DNA of 64,000 nucleotides from Cycas panzhihuaensis (GCA_023213395.1 CM041465.1:89039741-89103740), one strand, 5' to 3'. Positions 36,141 through 48,101 are shown, counted from the stretch's first letter. Notes: a model not told the origin generated them from the sequence alone. Numbers and translations: made by a program.

Positions 36141-37401
36141 ATGATAATTGCCTGTAAAAATACCTAAAACACAGTTAAAACCCATCTAAATCTACTTGTC
36201 GGCCTTAGGAATGCCTTTCATTACTCACAGACCAAGATCTGGCTCTCCTTCAGGCCATCATTTTTATTTTTTAGCCAGTATGCCTTCGCACCACGCTAAA
36301 CTCCACAGTATCGCATAGTTTAGCATGGGGCCCATTGAGATTTTATCCAAATCTCAACGGCCTCGCGGTAAACATCACGGCACCACAATCTTTGCTATGG
36401 TGCTGATGTCACCCCCAAAAAATGGGGGGTTTCTAGCCCAAAAAAAAAAAAATTTATCTGGGTGGGCCACACTCAGGCCCACCAGGACCAGGGCTTCATA
36501 ACGCCCCAGTCCTGACTCTCACTGGGTCTAATTCAGACTCTAGGAGATTGCTATTTGCCCTTAAGGGGCCTAAAATTATATTAAAAAATCATTAAAAAGC
36601 TATTAAATTCAATTGATGAAATGGGTTTGGGTACGAGTGATCTACTCACTGGATCTAGTCTTGCTATCACCATCTCATCTCCTTAGTCCCACTGGCTATC
36701 TTCGCGTCCCAATCCAACGGTCAAATCTCTCCCTGTATGCCTTTGAAGTTGGGTGGTGCTCCACTACATAGGGGGAAGGGCTCTAATTCATTTGTAAGCC
36801 CATGAAAATGAATTCAATTTTTGTCGAGCTTCCTTTATATAGGCAGGGGCCCCGATGGGTACTTCTCTCGTTTCTCTCATCGCGACAACCCTTAAGACCA
36901 TCTCCTTTCCATGATCACCTTTGCCTTTTGGGTCCATCTCTAGTTTTTCCCTTGTGGCCTTCTTTTTCCCTGGACCTGCCAGGTGCATTTATGACACCCT
37001 TTCCTTGGCCTTGCGAGGTCCCTTCTGCCTTATTTTATATGCCACCTCTATATATGCTTGAGTTTATACTCGTTTGACTCATTTTGCCATCCTGGATCCA
37101 TTTTCACTGCCTGTTCGCACCTCTAGGGCTTCCAAAGGAAGCGTCCCCCTTGTTTGGGACTACCTTTCACTTCTTTAAGTGACCTTTAGTACCCTAGAGG
37201 GGACTTTTTGTTGCCGGTTCTTTCTCGTCCACCGGTTGGCCCTCTTCCCCTTCGGGTAGCATTATCCTTGGGTCTTCTTGCCTTTTGCAATCATTATTGA
37301 TAGCCATTTGGAGTCTTTTATGATGATTTCATAAAGTTAAGTCCTCTCCACTCATCAATCCCATCTGCATTCTTCTCTCTACCAAGACCTCCATTTTTAT
37401 C
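36141..37401. other. Spacer between antisense PMD frame and sense RNase H frame
   Basis: No gene is seen. Near 36290-36410 short inverted motifs (for example GCTAAACT with AGTTTAGC around 36297-36325) resemble the LTR hairpin theme. An A-run lies at 36440-36452. A TATA-like element at 36836-36842 is listed separately. Confidence 0.5.
36836..36842 (+). promoter_or_regulatory. Possible TATA box upstream of the Tat-G 3' RNase H frame
   Basis: TATATAG in a CTTTATATAGGCAGGGGCC context is followed by a TTCTCTCGTTTCTCTC pyrimidine tract, a typical plant core-promoter layout. It lies about 560 bp upstream of ATG 37402 on the same strand. The role is inferred. Confidence 0.4.
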
Positions 37402-37884
37402 ATGGCCTTACTCATTTTCACCAATGGCGGAAGTCATGGCAACCATGGCCCTTCCACCAATGCGTGGATTCTCCGTGACCCTTCCAGACATGGCTTTATG
37501 CACTTCGAGATCTTCCTTCTTGAAGCCACCAATAACGAAGCTGAGTACACAGCTGTTATTGAGGTCCTTACCGATGCACTCTGCTTCCACTGTGGACCCA
37601 TCGTTCTCCTTTGCGACTCTCAGGCTGCAGTGTCTCATCTCACCTAGGTCTATAAGGTGTGGTACCCACGCTTGAGGGCCCTTGCCTCGACTGCTAGATC
37701 CTTATTGGCTTGTTTCTTATCTGTCGACATTTGACACATTCCACGGCCTCTCAACGCCGAGGCAGATAACTTAGTTCACCTTGTCCTTAAGTGTTGCCTA
37801 CCTCTCCTTAGTGACCCACCTTGAGAGACTTGTTTGGTCACCCATGCACCCAAGTCTCAGGTCATCTTGTACTTCACATTGTGA
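37402..37884 (+). pseudogene. Tat-G archaeal-type RNase H in its own 3' reading frame
   Basis: ATG 37402 opens MALLIFTNGGSHGNHGPSTN, the aRNH first strand (normally FTDGGSxGNPGP; here the catalytic Asp has become Asn). It continues with LLEATNNEAEYTAVIEVL (the catalytic Glu context), IVLLCDSQAAVSHLT (catalytic Asp), TAG at 37645, VYKVWYPRLRALASTARSLL, then LNAEADNLVHLVLKC (final Asp). The frame runs to 37884 with three internal stops and no frameshift, 161 codon positions in all, the usual size of a lone RNase H. In Ogre/Retand this domain, as I recall, lies between RNase H and integrase inside pol. Here it is 3.9 kb downstream of integrase as a separate frame. Confidence 0.8.
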
Positions 37885-38321
37885 TTTGTTTGCACCTCCA
37901 AAAGCCAGCTGCTAATGAGGTTAAACTATGGCGACCACCAGGTTTATTCGCTTCACTCTACTCTTAGTATCTCAGCATATAGCTCTCGCTATTCTTGACT
38001 TATGTTTGTACATAACTCATTGTTCATGACATCTATTGATCTTTATGTATGGTCTTCACCACCTATCTACCCTATCCTCATGATGGGGGCACCCCCCTCA
38101 TCCACTCCCATTACCTGTTGTCTGTATGGGGACACATAGGTAGCGCCTATGTTGTTTCACCCTTGCCTCTACATGCATGTGTTCTGCCATGACACTCATT
38201 GTCGACCTTGGTTTGCACTATTGTTATGGTTTATATATATGTGTGCTATTGACATTGCGTTGTCAGCATTCGCTGTTGCATTATGCCTTTGAGGTGCGAG
38301 GCACTGCTGCCAAGGGGGTAG
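37885..38321 (+). other. Tat-G 3' end of internal region with polypurine tract
   Basis: No gene is seen. CAAGGGGGTAG at 38311-38321 is the polypurine tract directly before the 3' LTR start TGTTTCCC at 38322. Confidence 0.7.
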
Positions 38322-41283
38322 TGTTTCCCGTCTCCCGGGAATAGGTTCTTGGCAAGTTAACTCAGGTAAGTATAGGTATGCTTCGATCCTTTACCTTTAC
38401 AGTTTCTTTAGAAAGGTAGATAAAAGCATAATCTCATTGCATGACTGACTGCCACGTTTGAGTGATCATCTTGCACCTATTGCTTGATCATGCTGCTTGT
38501 TATTCTTTCAGCCTGTGACGATCAGTGGGACACGTATTCCCATGGTACTCCACAACCCTCCTATGTACCTCCACATTGTCCTAAGTACTACTTAACCCAT
38601 ATGATCTATTAGACCCTTCGCCACATCATAACCCTTAGCACCCAGTTGAATGCGATTGGTTTATTCTTATGCCAATTATCGGTTTCCTGCAAGTCCTGTC
38701 GCTTCAGTACCCCATCCAATTTAGGTCATCTTCTATATTTGACTATCCCCAGCCATCTGGATAGAGGTCAGCCCCTCTTAGGCCTGGGGTACCCCCTTTA
38801 AGGATCTTAAGCATCCTCCCTTTGGCTTATTTTGGTCTCTGTCACCGCACCATGGTAAATGTCATGGTACCACGTTAAACTTCACAGTACCATGAAGTTT
38901 ATCGAGGGGCGACTGTTATAACTTATTTTTAAAAATTTGTTATGGAAAATTTTACTTTTTTCATGAAATTGCCACATGGCTTCGACACCTCTTGAGCCTT
39001 ACCTCAACCCTAATTGTCCATTCATCGTAGGGTTAGGTATAAAGCCCAAAATAACCTCATTTTCCACCTCTTCTTCTACCTTCCTTTCTCTCTTCTCTCT
39101 CTTTCACAGTAGTTTTCTACAGGAGCGCCCTACAATGTTTAAGTTCCCTGTGTTCTAGCCAGAGATCCACCCATTGCAGCTCTGATCTATGGTAACAGGC
39201 TCACCAACTAACATCTCCAAGCAAGGATTTATGCCCAGGTTTGGCCTCCACATCCTTTCTACAACTTTCAGTGAGATTATTTCTAGATTGTAGCACCTTC
39301 CTAAGGATACCCTATAAGCATACAAGATCTATTATTTTCTGTTGTCTTCAGGGGTAGATCAGCCTCCTACATAGCCCAATAGGTATTTTCCATTATTATT
39401 CCATATATGTCCTTGGGTTTGTCTTGTAAAAGGTTAGGTCTTTGAGCACATCATTCATTTCCTTGTTTTCTTTGCTGTATACAGGAGGTATTCCTCCATT
39501 CCTTATCTTCTTGCCCTCTTAATCTCCCTATTCTCTCTTTGTTTTTTCTAAGAAGGCTACAGGAGAGGACCCATAAAGAGTGAGAAAAAGGACCCAAGGA
39601 GGGATCCATACCCATTAGGCCTGCTCCTCAAGGACAAACCCCTTCTCCTCTTTCCTCTCCTTCAGTTGTCCCTCTCTTGGGTCACTAGGGAGTCTCCAGG
39701 ATTTGGCCTGCACTGGATATCAACATGTGCAGCCCTTGATGTGTTGTTTCTAGGCTTGCACACCTCTCCTAGGTAGCTCTTCCAACCCTAAATGGTATCC
39801 TTTATTCATCCTGGGTCCTGGCATAGCCAATGTTGTAATTTACTGCATGTAGCATACTTGCAACATAGGCAACTTTCACAAACCTCGTAGTGTTTGTTTC
39901 CTTTACTGTCCACTACCAAAAGGCTATCCTAATCTGTTGTACCTTATTTCAGGCTAGCGTGGAGGTGTACTTGCTAGAGGGTTAGCCATTCTGAGGTTAA
40001 CCTCCCCTTGCCTTGGCATGTGTTGTTGGTTTTCTTGGGAGATTATAGAGTTACTTTTGGTGGAAGATTACCTAACTTGGAAACATTCTAACTTGCAACA
40101 TCTCAGCATTTTACTTTTGCATAAGTATACACATATTGGCTTTGTATCCTAGCAGCCCCTTTAGAAAGGGCAAAGAAATTTGTGATTGTAAGTTTTCTGC
40201 GCTATTTGTGGAGAAAGATAAACGACGACAATTTGGGTGCGTTCTTTGGCCTCCTTTCCTTTAGTTGTTCTCCCCTTTACATAGTTCCTTTTTCCTTTGT
40301 GTTTTCTTGCTCCTTTCCTTTTATTTTTGGGAGAGGTAAGGAAACCCCTACACTGCTTATGATATGGGAGAAAGTAAAAGAGGAAGCAGGCATAACGCAA
40401 GGTGAAGACCATGTTTCAGCTGTATCATTCTTCCAAGTACGCTGCTCTCATTTTGTAGGTCTTTTCGTGTTTCCTTTAGCTTGTATGCTTGCATAAAAAG
40501 ACATAAGGGAATAAAGTAAAAGGGAACTGATTATCATCATCATCTTGCATATTAGTTCGCATTTTAGGAAAGGGCATCCGTTAAGGGTTATCCTCTTCCC
40601 TATTTTGCCCAATTGCATTGCCGTGCATGTTGCATGATATCTTGGTTTATTTCTTTGCTTCTCTTTCCCTTGTCTGAAATGAAATAAGAGTGAGGATATG
40701 CTTTTGAGAGAGAAAGTATATTTATTGTTCTTTGTACCTATATGCTTAGTTTACCTCTCATTTGCACACATACAACTAGTCTTTGTTCCATTATACATAT
40801 AGAGACTAGACCTCTTCGCGCATAGAGTGGCAAGAACTTTTTCCGCTACCACTCTTTATCCATCCAACTTTCCTGCCAAGTGGATTAGTTCTTAGAGGAT
40901 CCATCCCCTAAGATCTCCTTTTTTCCTCATCATACCTACATACACTTCACCTACATCCCTTAACTTTCTTTCCACGAGGGCTCGCTCCCTCGTTGGGTCT
41001 TGCCTTCCCCTTCTGACCATCCAAGGGCAAGAATACCCTTGCTTTGAGGTTACTTAGGCAATCAAGGACATCCCTCACCTACGCTCCCCTTGAAATTCAA
41101 AAGCCAAGTTACCTTGAAGAAGTCGTACGCCATTTGTGGGTCTCGAACTTGTGTTCCGATGCATAGACGCCCTATGTGGGTGCTTCTTTATACTTGTTGG
41201 TTTGATCTCTTTATTCCAGAGCCTTCCATCGATTGTCTTAATCCCAACTAGGTTTAGTTACCATTCCCATAGACGTGATTCCA
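38322..41283 (+). repeat. Tat-G 3' LTR (2962 bp)
   Basis: This is the partner of 18251-21193, starting TGTTTCCCG and ending GATTCCA, followed by the duplication ACTTC at 41284-41288. It carries the same TATAAAG element at 39038-39044. Confidence 0.93.
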
Positions 41284-44200
41284 ACTTCTTATTTATTTGA
41301 TATATTTTTCATAAATATATTTAATAGATCTGGTTTCTTGGCTCTGTTGTATGATTATATTCTTTTGTTAATGTTTTTGAGTTAATGCATCTATTAATTA
41401 TTATTATTTGAAGAAATTTTTTTGTGATACCATCTTAGTTAAGTTTGAGAGCTTCCATCCATAATTTTTTAATAAAAAATTTAGACGCCATTTCTTTGGG
41501 TTTATTATTTATGCCTTTGAATCGTTTTTTGTGCTCTCCAATCTGAGTGTTAGATATCCATTTGTCTTACGGTTATGAAAACTAGGTGCAGAATTATATC
41601 GGACTCCATTTATAATAACATTTGACTTAGACTTTGTTTCATGCGAAGGTCCCTCCATTCTGATGTCGGATACTAGTGCGATGTACATGCTTTCTGTGCA
41701 TACTTTTGCAACTATTTTTTTGAACATAATAAGGTTCACCATACCTCTCAACGTTGCTCCTTTTGATAATCTTTTAAACCATTCTGGGATAAAGGAATGT
41801 TCTCATAATTTTTTGTGCTGCTCCAACCTTGTTTCTCTAAATCGCTTTTACCAGATTTAATAGCTTGTCATTTGACTTCTTGAGTTTGGAAAGATATTGC
41901 TCATTTATGGTTTGTTTTAGCTCTTTCTCTAGCTTTTTGAAAGATATGGTTAGTAGTCCAAGCTCTGAAACCTCTATCAAAGTAGCACAGATTGAGGAAC
42001 CCAACCAACTGTAAAGTGAAATCCTTGAAATAAGTTAAGTACGCTCTTTATTCCTCTGGTTACTTCTTCAGAAAAAATCACTGCCTCCCACGAGCCATTT
42101 CACACATAATTAAGCCAGAAGACTCATGGAAAAAGGTCTTCCTGCCGTGCAGGGGCAATAGTCTTCCTGCTCCTCGCACAAGGAAAAATCATCGCCTGCC
42201 ACGAGTAGAGGCCTTCTACCGGGAAGAAGCGAGCCATGCAACACTCATGAAAATTCACCCACAAAGAAAGGGAGGCCGTCACACACCCCCAACTGAGAGA
42301 ATGAAAGTAGAACCTTTATGTTTTGAGACAGCAACAACAGCAATAGTGAGCGGCGGCGGCGTATTGTAGAGCACGACGATGGCGCAGGTTCAAACACTTT
42401 TTAATATATTATATATATATATATAAAGTTAAAAAAAATTAAATTATATTATATAAAATTTAAAATTTAATTTTTAAAAGTTAACCCTCTTAAGACTTAG
42501 CCCCCAGTCACATCCCTTCCATGTGACCATTAGTTTATTGTTAAAAGGGCTAATTCAATTTTTATAAAACTTTTCTTTTTGTATTTTTAAATTTTTTTTA
42601 TTAAACATAGGGTACTTGGATATTTTTTGCCATAACTTTTGATTGGAGCATCATTTTCTAACGAAAAATATTTCATTATGTCCAAAATTTTCTAAGGTAT
42701 AATTTTAACTGGTCATATGCCATATTTAGAGCTGATTTGACCTGTTTTCAATTAGTTTAAAGTTGACCATTCATTTTTAAAGCCTTTTGAATTATTTTCA
42801 TAAAATCTATTTTTTTATTATATTATATTTTATCACTAGGAGATTATCTTTTACCTAGATTTACTTTGTAGCAATATATTTTTAGCAAACTTCATCACCA
42901 TCTACTTATTTTATTTTTTAGGATTTATTTTAATCATTGAAAGTGACACTTTAGTGTTTTTAGCATATTTAGATAAAAGTACTACTTACATTTTTAGCTA
43001 TATCTCCTCAACTGAAAATCAGATTTCAAAATCGTAAAATTTGTTAGAATCCTGATTTATAGCACTACTGCTTGAAGGTATATTTTACTTGATTTGACTT
43101 AATATCTTGTAAGTTTTAGTAGGTCAAATTTAACCTTATTTTTGCTTCCTATTTTCTTAACCTTGGTAGGACACTCTTACAGTTTCTTTAATATCTTGAC
43201 ATTCATAGCTCATAATTGAGTATCGTCTAATTTTAGTGAAAGATATTTTAGATATCTACAATTTTAAATTATTTTTATTGTATTTTGAGTCCATTTTTAA
43301 GGTGCTATAAGTCCTCAAATTTAAGGTACATAACAATTCTTAATTTACCATTATTGCATATTTTTATACATTATTTCTCAAAAATTTTGACTTAAAAGTA
43401 TATTAAGTAGCCATCTAAATTATATTTGATCAATTTACATTGTTCTATAAGATTTTTACGACCATTTTATAATATTTTGAGCCCTAGGCTCTCGTTAAGC
43501 CTAAAAAAGAGGACTACATCTTTGGTATACTAAAATCTTGACTTGTAAGAATTCGTTCTCAAAATAGTCAATTTCATTGACTAGATATTTTATTAATCTT
43601 TAAACTAGTATAATTTCACTTTATTTTAACATTGTTTAGTATAATTTTGAAGCTGCTCAACTTGAGTATTCAATATATCCCAACATGCTTGTCTTCTAAA
43701 CTTTTCTTTTAAGGAGTACTTTATTTCATTTCTTATTCATCATTATAATACATGCTTAAAGCTTTCATTTGACTTTCATTTATGCTTCTTTGAAGTTATT
43801 TTGTAGTAGAAATTAATCATAAAGTAAGTGACAAGTCCAGTAGTTCTTACAACATAAAATAGGTATAATTCATTTTATTTAAGTTTCTTCTTCATATTTT
43901 TTATCTTTCAAAGTAAAAATATACATATATATTTCAAATTTTCAGCATTATATATCTTCATCAAGGTAAAAAGATTTCTTATATTGAAAAAGAAAGTCAT
44001 TCTTTACTTAAAGTTAAGTGTTTATTTGTTTGAAAAATAAAAAAGCTTAGAAATTTTCTATTATTTTTTAATCAAAATTTTATTTCAGATTTACATAGTT
44101 AAAAGGAGTTTAGTTACATTCAAATTTGTTCATACATTCATTATATTTTGAAGTTTATCTAGAATTATATCTTATAAGTTTGTTAATTATTCGAAAGGCA

Positions 44201-44480
44201 TACACTTATTGAAAGCATTTTTTATTCATCCTTATTGAAAATATCATTTTCTTATTACATCTATAAAAGTTGCATCTAGTTGATTTATTTTCTAAAGGCA
44301 TCTTTTATTTTTCAAAGGCATTATGATTACTTACATAATTATTTCAAAGAGTCTATTTGAAGTTTATTAATTTATTGAGTTCTTTGATTCCTTCTAAAGG
44401 CATATATTTTATTGAGAAATACAAAATGTTCATTTGGTAAAAACATATTCTTTTTTATTATGTACTAAAGTTTTCAATAT
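41284..44480 (+). other. Copia-C interior right of Tat-G: mostly AT-rich DNA without a recognised gene
   Basis: After the ACTTC target copy the AT-rich Copia-C leader resumes. A segment at about 41480-42400 is different: more G/C, with GGCGGCGGCG near 42352, repeats of CTGCC(T/G)(C/G)CCACGAG near 42083 and 42195, and a minus-strand open frame at 41751-41509 without recognised homology. It may be an inserted fragment of other origin. From 42400 to 44480 I see only AT-rich sequence. Confidence 0.5.
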
Positions 44481-44482
44481 AA

Positions 44483-45122
44483 ATGGAAATCAATCAAAAC
44501 AAGATACAATTTCCTATATTTGATGGCCATAATTTTTTACAATGGCATAAAATAATGCAAAATCATTTTATTACAAATGATCTTTAGAAATACTTACAAA
44601 ATGAATGTAATCTTAATCTTAAGGAAAACTTTAAAAAAGATAATGAAGTTTAGGATATTATTTTGCACTATAGATAATAATGTGCTTTCTAAAGTTTGTG
44701 AACTGACAACTTCCAAATCCGTATGGGACATCTTAATTTCTACTTATGGGGGAGAAACCCTCAAAGTAAATGAATCTAACATTGATATTATTGAGCATGT
44801 GAGACAGGTGCCAGAGTAGGTGGATTGTGATGCAAAGATCAATGAACAAAATTTAAGTCAAATGCATGATCATCTTATTACACAAGAAGCTGATCCTCCA
44901 TTTGAGGGGGAGAAATCTTATGATATGATAGTTGCTCATGACACAAAGATTTCACAAGATAAAGTTGTGAGAGACAAAGTTAAAGTTCCAGTTGATAAAG
45001 TTAGAGTTATAGCCATTCGCCTTCATTCAATTCAAGCTACATTTACTTGGAGATTTTTTGAACCACTCAATGGTAAAATGACACATATTGCTAAAAGGAT
45101 GAGGCAAGTTAGTAGTGATTAA
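44483..45122 (+). pseudogene. Copia-C gag-like segment, truncated
   Basis: ATG 44483 gives MEINQNKIQFPIFDGHNFLQ and then WHKIMQNHFI, a copia gag N-terminus (the F-x-G-x-N-x-x-x-W signature). After frame changes it reads KVCELTTSKSVWDILISTYGG and HVRQVPE. The next open piece (44820-45122) has no zinc knuckle and ends with TAA at 45120. Protease, integrase and RT are absent before the polypurine tract, so pol was deleted or never present. Confidence 0.72.
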
Positions 45123-45205
45123 GTTAAATGACATATTTTTAAAGTTTTTTTTAAGTTTAAATTTTAGAAGTTTAAAGAGAAGATAAAATTGTTCGTGTTG
45201 ACTAT

Positions 45206-45217
45206 TAAGGGGGAGAA
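45206..45217 (+). promoter_or_regulatory. Copia-C polypurine tract
   Basis: AAGGGGGAGAA lies directly before the LTR start TGTTGGGG at 45218. Confidence 0.85.
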
Positions 45218-45601
45218 TGTTGGGGTTAATGATCATCACCCCACTCCCACCTTTCAACCAGGAGTACACACCCCACTCCCACTAATTTACATATGTGGGT
45301 GCTCACATGTGAAGGTAAGTATAAGGCAAGATTAAGTTATTTTTAGTTAAATTGATTTGAGTTAAGTTATGTAATATTTTATTATTATTTGAATTCTAGG
45401 GGTTGAGGAGTTTCTCTCCTCCCCCAAATTATATATTTGGAGGGGTGTGTAACCCTGGTGTCTTTAGACACTACCTACATTTAGAAAATTTCTATGTATT
45501 CACTCATCATGGATTGGATATAAATGTTTATATATTTATGTAATAATGTTTTGACTATGTGAATATGCTCTGCCCTGTCTCCATCCTTTTATAATCCTTT
45601 A
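45218..45601 (+). repeat. Copia-C 3' LTR (384 bp)
   Basis: This is the partner of 16891-17259, followed by the target copy GAAAT at 45602-45606. Confidence 0.92.
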
Positions 45602-45606
45602 GAAAT

Positions 45607-46540
45607 AAAATTAAAAGTTAGAGTAGAGTCTAAGGAAGAGGGACCACATGAACAACTATCCTATGATGAGAGAATATTCAAAGTATTAAAATAAAATAAT
45701 AGTGGAGTAAAGGTTGATATTCTAGAGTATGGAGATAGTGTAAAGCTTGAAGAATTAGCTAATTAGGTAAATAATATAGAGAAATTATTTGAATAAAAAG
45801 AAATAAAAGAGGAAAAGAAAGTAAAATTTATGTGTGATAAGTTGAAAGATCATGCAATGATATGGTGGGATCACCTATAAAAGGATATGGTAAGAAATAC
45901 GAAGGATAATATTAGAACTTAAAGCAACATGGTAAAGAAACTAAAGGATAAATTCCTTTTAGTAAACCACTATCAAACTTTGTTAAGAAAATTGCAGAAC
46001 TTGAGGCAGAGAGAAATGAATGTCTAAGATTATATAGATGAATTTTATAAGTTATTTATCAAGGTAGAGCATGAAGAAATAGAAGAGTATATGACTACTA
46101 AGTATATAAATAACTTAAAGCTTTCTATCTAAAATGAAATTAACATCTTTTAAATTAATAATGATGAAGATGCTTATTAATTTACATTAAAATTAGAGGA
46201 GAAACAAAATAAGAACTCTATTAAAAAATCACCTATGACAAGAAGGGTTTGTCAACCTCATTCAAAGGTAGAGGTGGTTTTAACTACTCCCATAGAAAAT
46301 CATCTAATTATATGAAGATGTAGGGTGTGACTCCAAGGATACAAGAGTAGAGGGGTTTCTAAAACTAACTAAGAGGGAGAGTTTTCTAGTGAGCACAAAG
46401 GGGTAGAGGCTTTGGTAAAGGAGATAATACCATAAGGAGGGCCATTATCTATTTCATATGCAATGAAGGAGGCCATAAGACTTATGAATTTCCTTATCGT
46501 TATGATCAACTAAGAAACCAAGGGGTGTAAATGAGTGAAT
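45607..46540 (+). pseudogene. Gypsy-D gag, main part, broken
   Basis: This continues the frame cut at 16890. It includes KVKFMCDKLKDHAMIWWDHL (45820-45880), the gypsy gag capsid signature (W-W-x-x-L), then MVKKLKDKFLLVNHYQTL and REMNV, stop, DYIDEFYKL. A decayed zinc knuckle lies near 46450-46495 (FICNEGGHKTYEF, missing two Cys). Stops are frequent. Confidence 0.78.
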
Positions 46541-47655
46541 GTGGTTTCTGTTAATGAATAACCTATAGAAATTACAATAGATATAAGGAAGAATCTAAAG
46601 TTAAGAAGAACTTTGATCACTCTAAAATAAGGTCAAGTATAGGAAAAAGGGTAAGTAAAGGAAAATGATGATTTATAGCTATGTAATAATATCTTTTAGA
46701 TAAGAAACACCTCTAGAAGTAAGATTTATACAATTATTATTGATAATAGAAGTTATGATAATATGGTTTCTATTGAGATGGTAGAAAAAATAGGATTGCA
46801 TTATAAAAGGTATTTTACTTCCTATAGAATTTCTTGGGTGAAGAAAGAGAGGTGGTAGTAGATAAGAGACATTTAGTAAAATTTACCATTGGGCATATAT
46901 ACCACTTTGAGATATGGTGTGATGTTCTCCTAATGGATGCATGTCATGTGTTATTAGGGAGGTTATAGTAATATGATGTGAATGCCTATCATGATAGAAG
47001 AAAAGAATACTTATACCTTCTAGAAGGATACTTTAAAGGTGGTGTTATTTCTAATGAAAGAAGAAGGATAGGTAAAGACTATATTAACAATGAAGAAATT
47101 CTTTAAAGAAGTAAAAGTGACTAATATATATTATGCCTTGATGGTAAGGAAGGTCAAGAAAGAAGGTGTATAAGTACCACTTAAATTAGTAAGCATACTA
47201 ATAAAGTATGTAGATGTGATGCCAAATGAGTTACTAGATAGGTAATTACCCAGGGACATTTAATATTATATTAACTATATTCCAAGGTTTACCTTATAAA
47301 ATCAAGTAGCCTATTAAATGAGCCCAATAGAGAATATATAATTAAATAGATAAGTGGGTGAATTAATACATAAAGATATAGTGAGAGAGAGAGCATGAGT
47401 CCATATATGACTCTTACACCTTTAATCCCAAAGAAATATAACTCTTAGAGGATGTGTATTGATTGTAGGACAATCAATAAAATCATAATCAAGTATAAAT
47501 TTTCACTTACTTGAATGAATGACATGTTAAATATTTTGGCAAGTGTAGATTATTTTACCAAAATTAACCTAAGAAGTGGTTATTATTTGATTCAGATCCA
47601 AGAAGGGAATGAATGCGTTAGAATATGTGATGTCTTCACATATCTAATATTTAAT
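46541..47655 (+). pseudogene. Gypsy-D protease and start of RT, broken and truncated
   Basis: The protease reads YTIIIDNRSYDNMVSIEMVEKI near 46725-46790, with the active Asp kept (the family has D-S/G-G/S-S-x-x-N-x-x-S). Near 46900-46975 it reads HFEIWCDVLLMDACHVLLGR, the ILLGRPW-type motif. An RT lead-in is seen at 47220-47280 (MPNELLDR, stop, LPRDI), then CVRICDVFTYLIFNV near 47610-47655, equivalent to TAFRTRYGHFEYLVMPFG. Reading stops here, before the YVDD box, where the Copia-E LTR begins. Confidence 0.72.
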
Positions 47656-48101
47656 GTAATATTGTGGATCTACACAAAATCTCACTATTAAAATCATTAA
47701 TAGATGTAATAATATAATTATTTATGTATACATCATATTAGATAGTATAAGGGATCAAGAGATATTATAGTCTATTCATAAGATGATTTAATCTATAAAT
47801 ATGTATACACACCACTTAAGAACTCAAGGGAAGAAAGATTTATTTGGAGATATAATCATTTGATATCATAAAGTGAAGCTCTAAACTCCAACCTTCTCTT
47901 GTGGTTTTTCCTATCTTGGGTTCCTATGTATAAATCTATTATCTCTTATGGTGATGCTTATTATATACTTCTTAATATTTATTACTTTATGTTTATATTA
48001 TTACTTTATATGTTGACATTATATTACATGAATTATCTATATTTCTCATAATCTATTTGATATATTATATACTTCTACTATGCATAATGAATTCATACTA
48101 A

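Larger units (their letters stand above)
18251..41283 (+). mobile_element. Tat-G: giant Ty3/gypsy element of Tat type, 23.0-kb span (about 17.7 kb without Copia-H)
   Basis: LTRs of about 2.95 kb lie at 18251-21193 and 38322-41283, flanked by the 5-bp duplication ACTTC (18246-18250 and 41284-41288). Internal order: TGGCGACC-type primer binding site, gag, protease, RT, RNase H (split by Copia-H), integrase, a 4.8-kb 3' region with an antisense PMD-like frame and a sense archaeal-type RNase H frame, then a polypurine tract. Long LTRs, this primer site and an extra RNase H are hallmarks of the Tat/Ogre group; the assignment is from remembered family features. Confidence 0.88.
16891..45601 (+). 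mobile_element. Copia-C: copia-type LTR element, 28.7-kb span including nested Tat-G
   Basis: The two LTRs are 16891-17259 and 45218-45601. Both begin TGTTGGGGTTAATGATCATC and are flanked by the 5-bp duplication GAAAT (16886-16890 and 45602-45606). The primer binding site is intact at 17262 and a polypurine tract precedes the 3' LTR. Subtracting Tat-G leaves about 5.7 kb. That interior holds only a gag-like segment and long non-coding DNA, with no protease, integrase or RT, so it looks non-autonomous or deleted. Confidence 0.9.
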
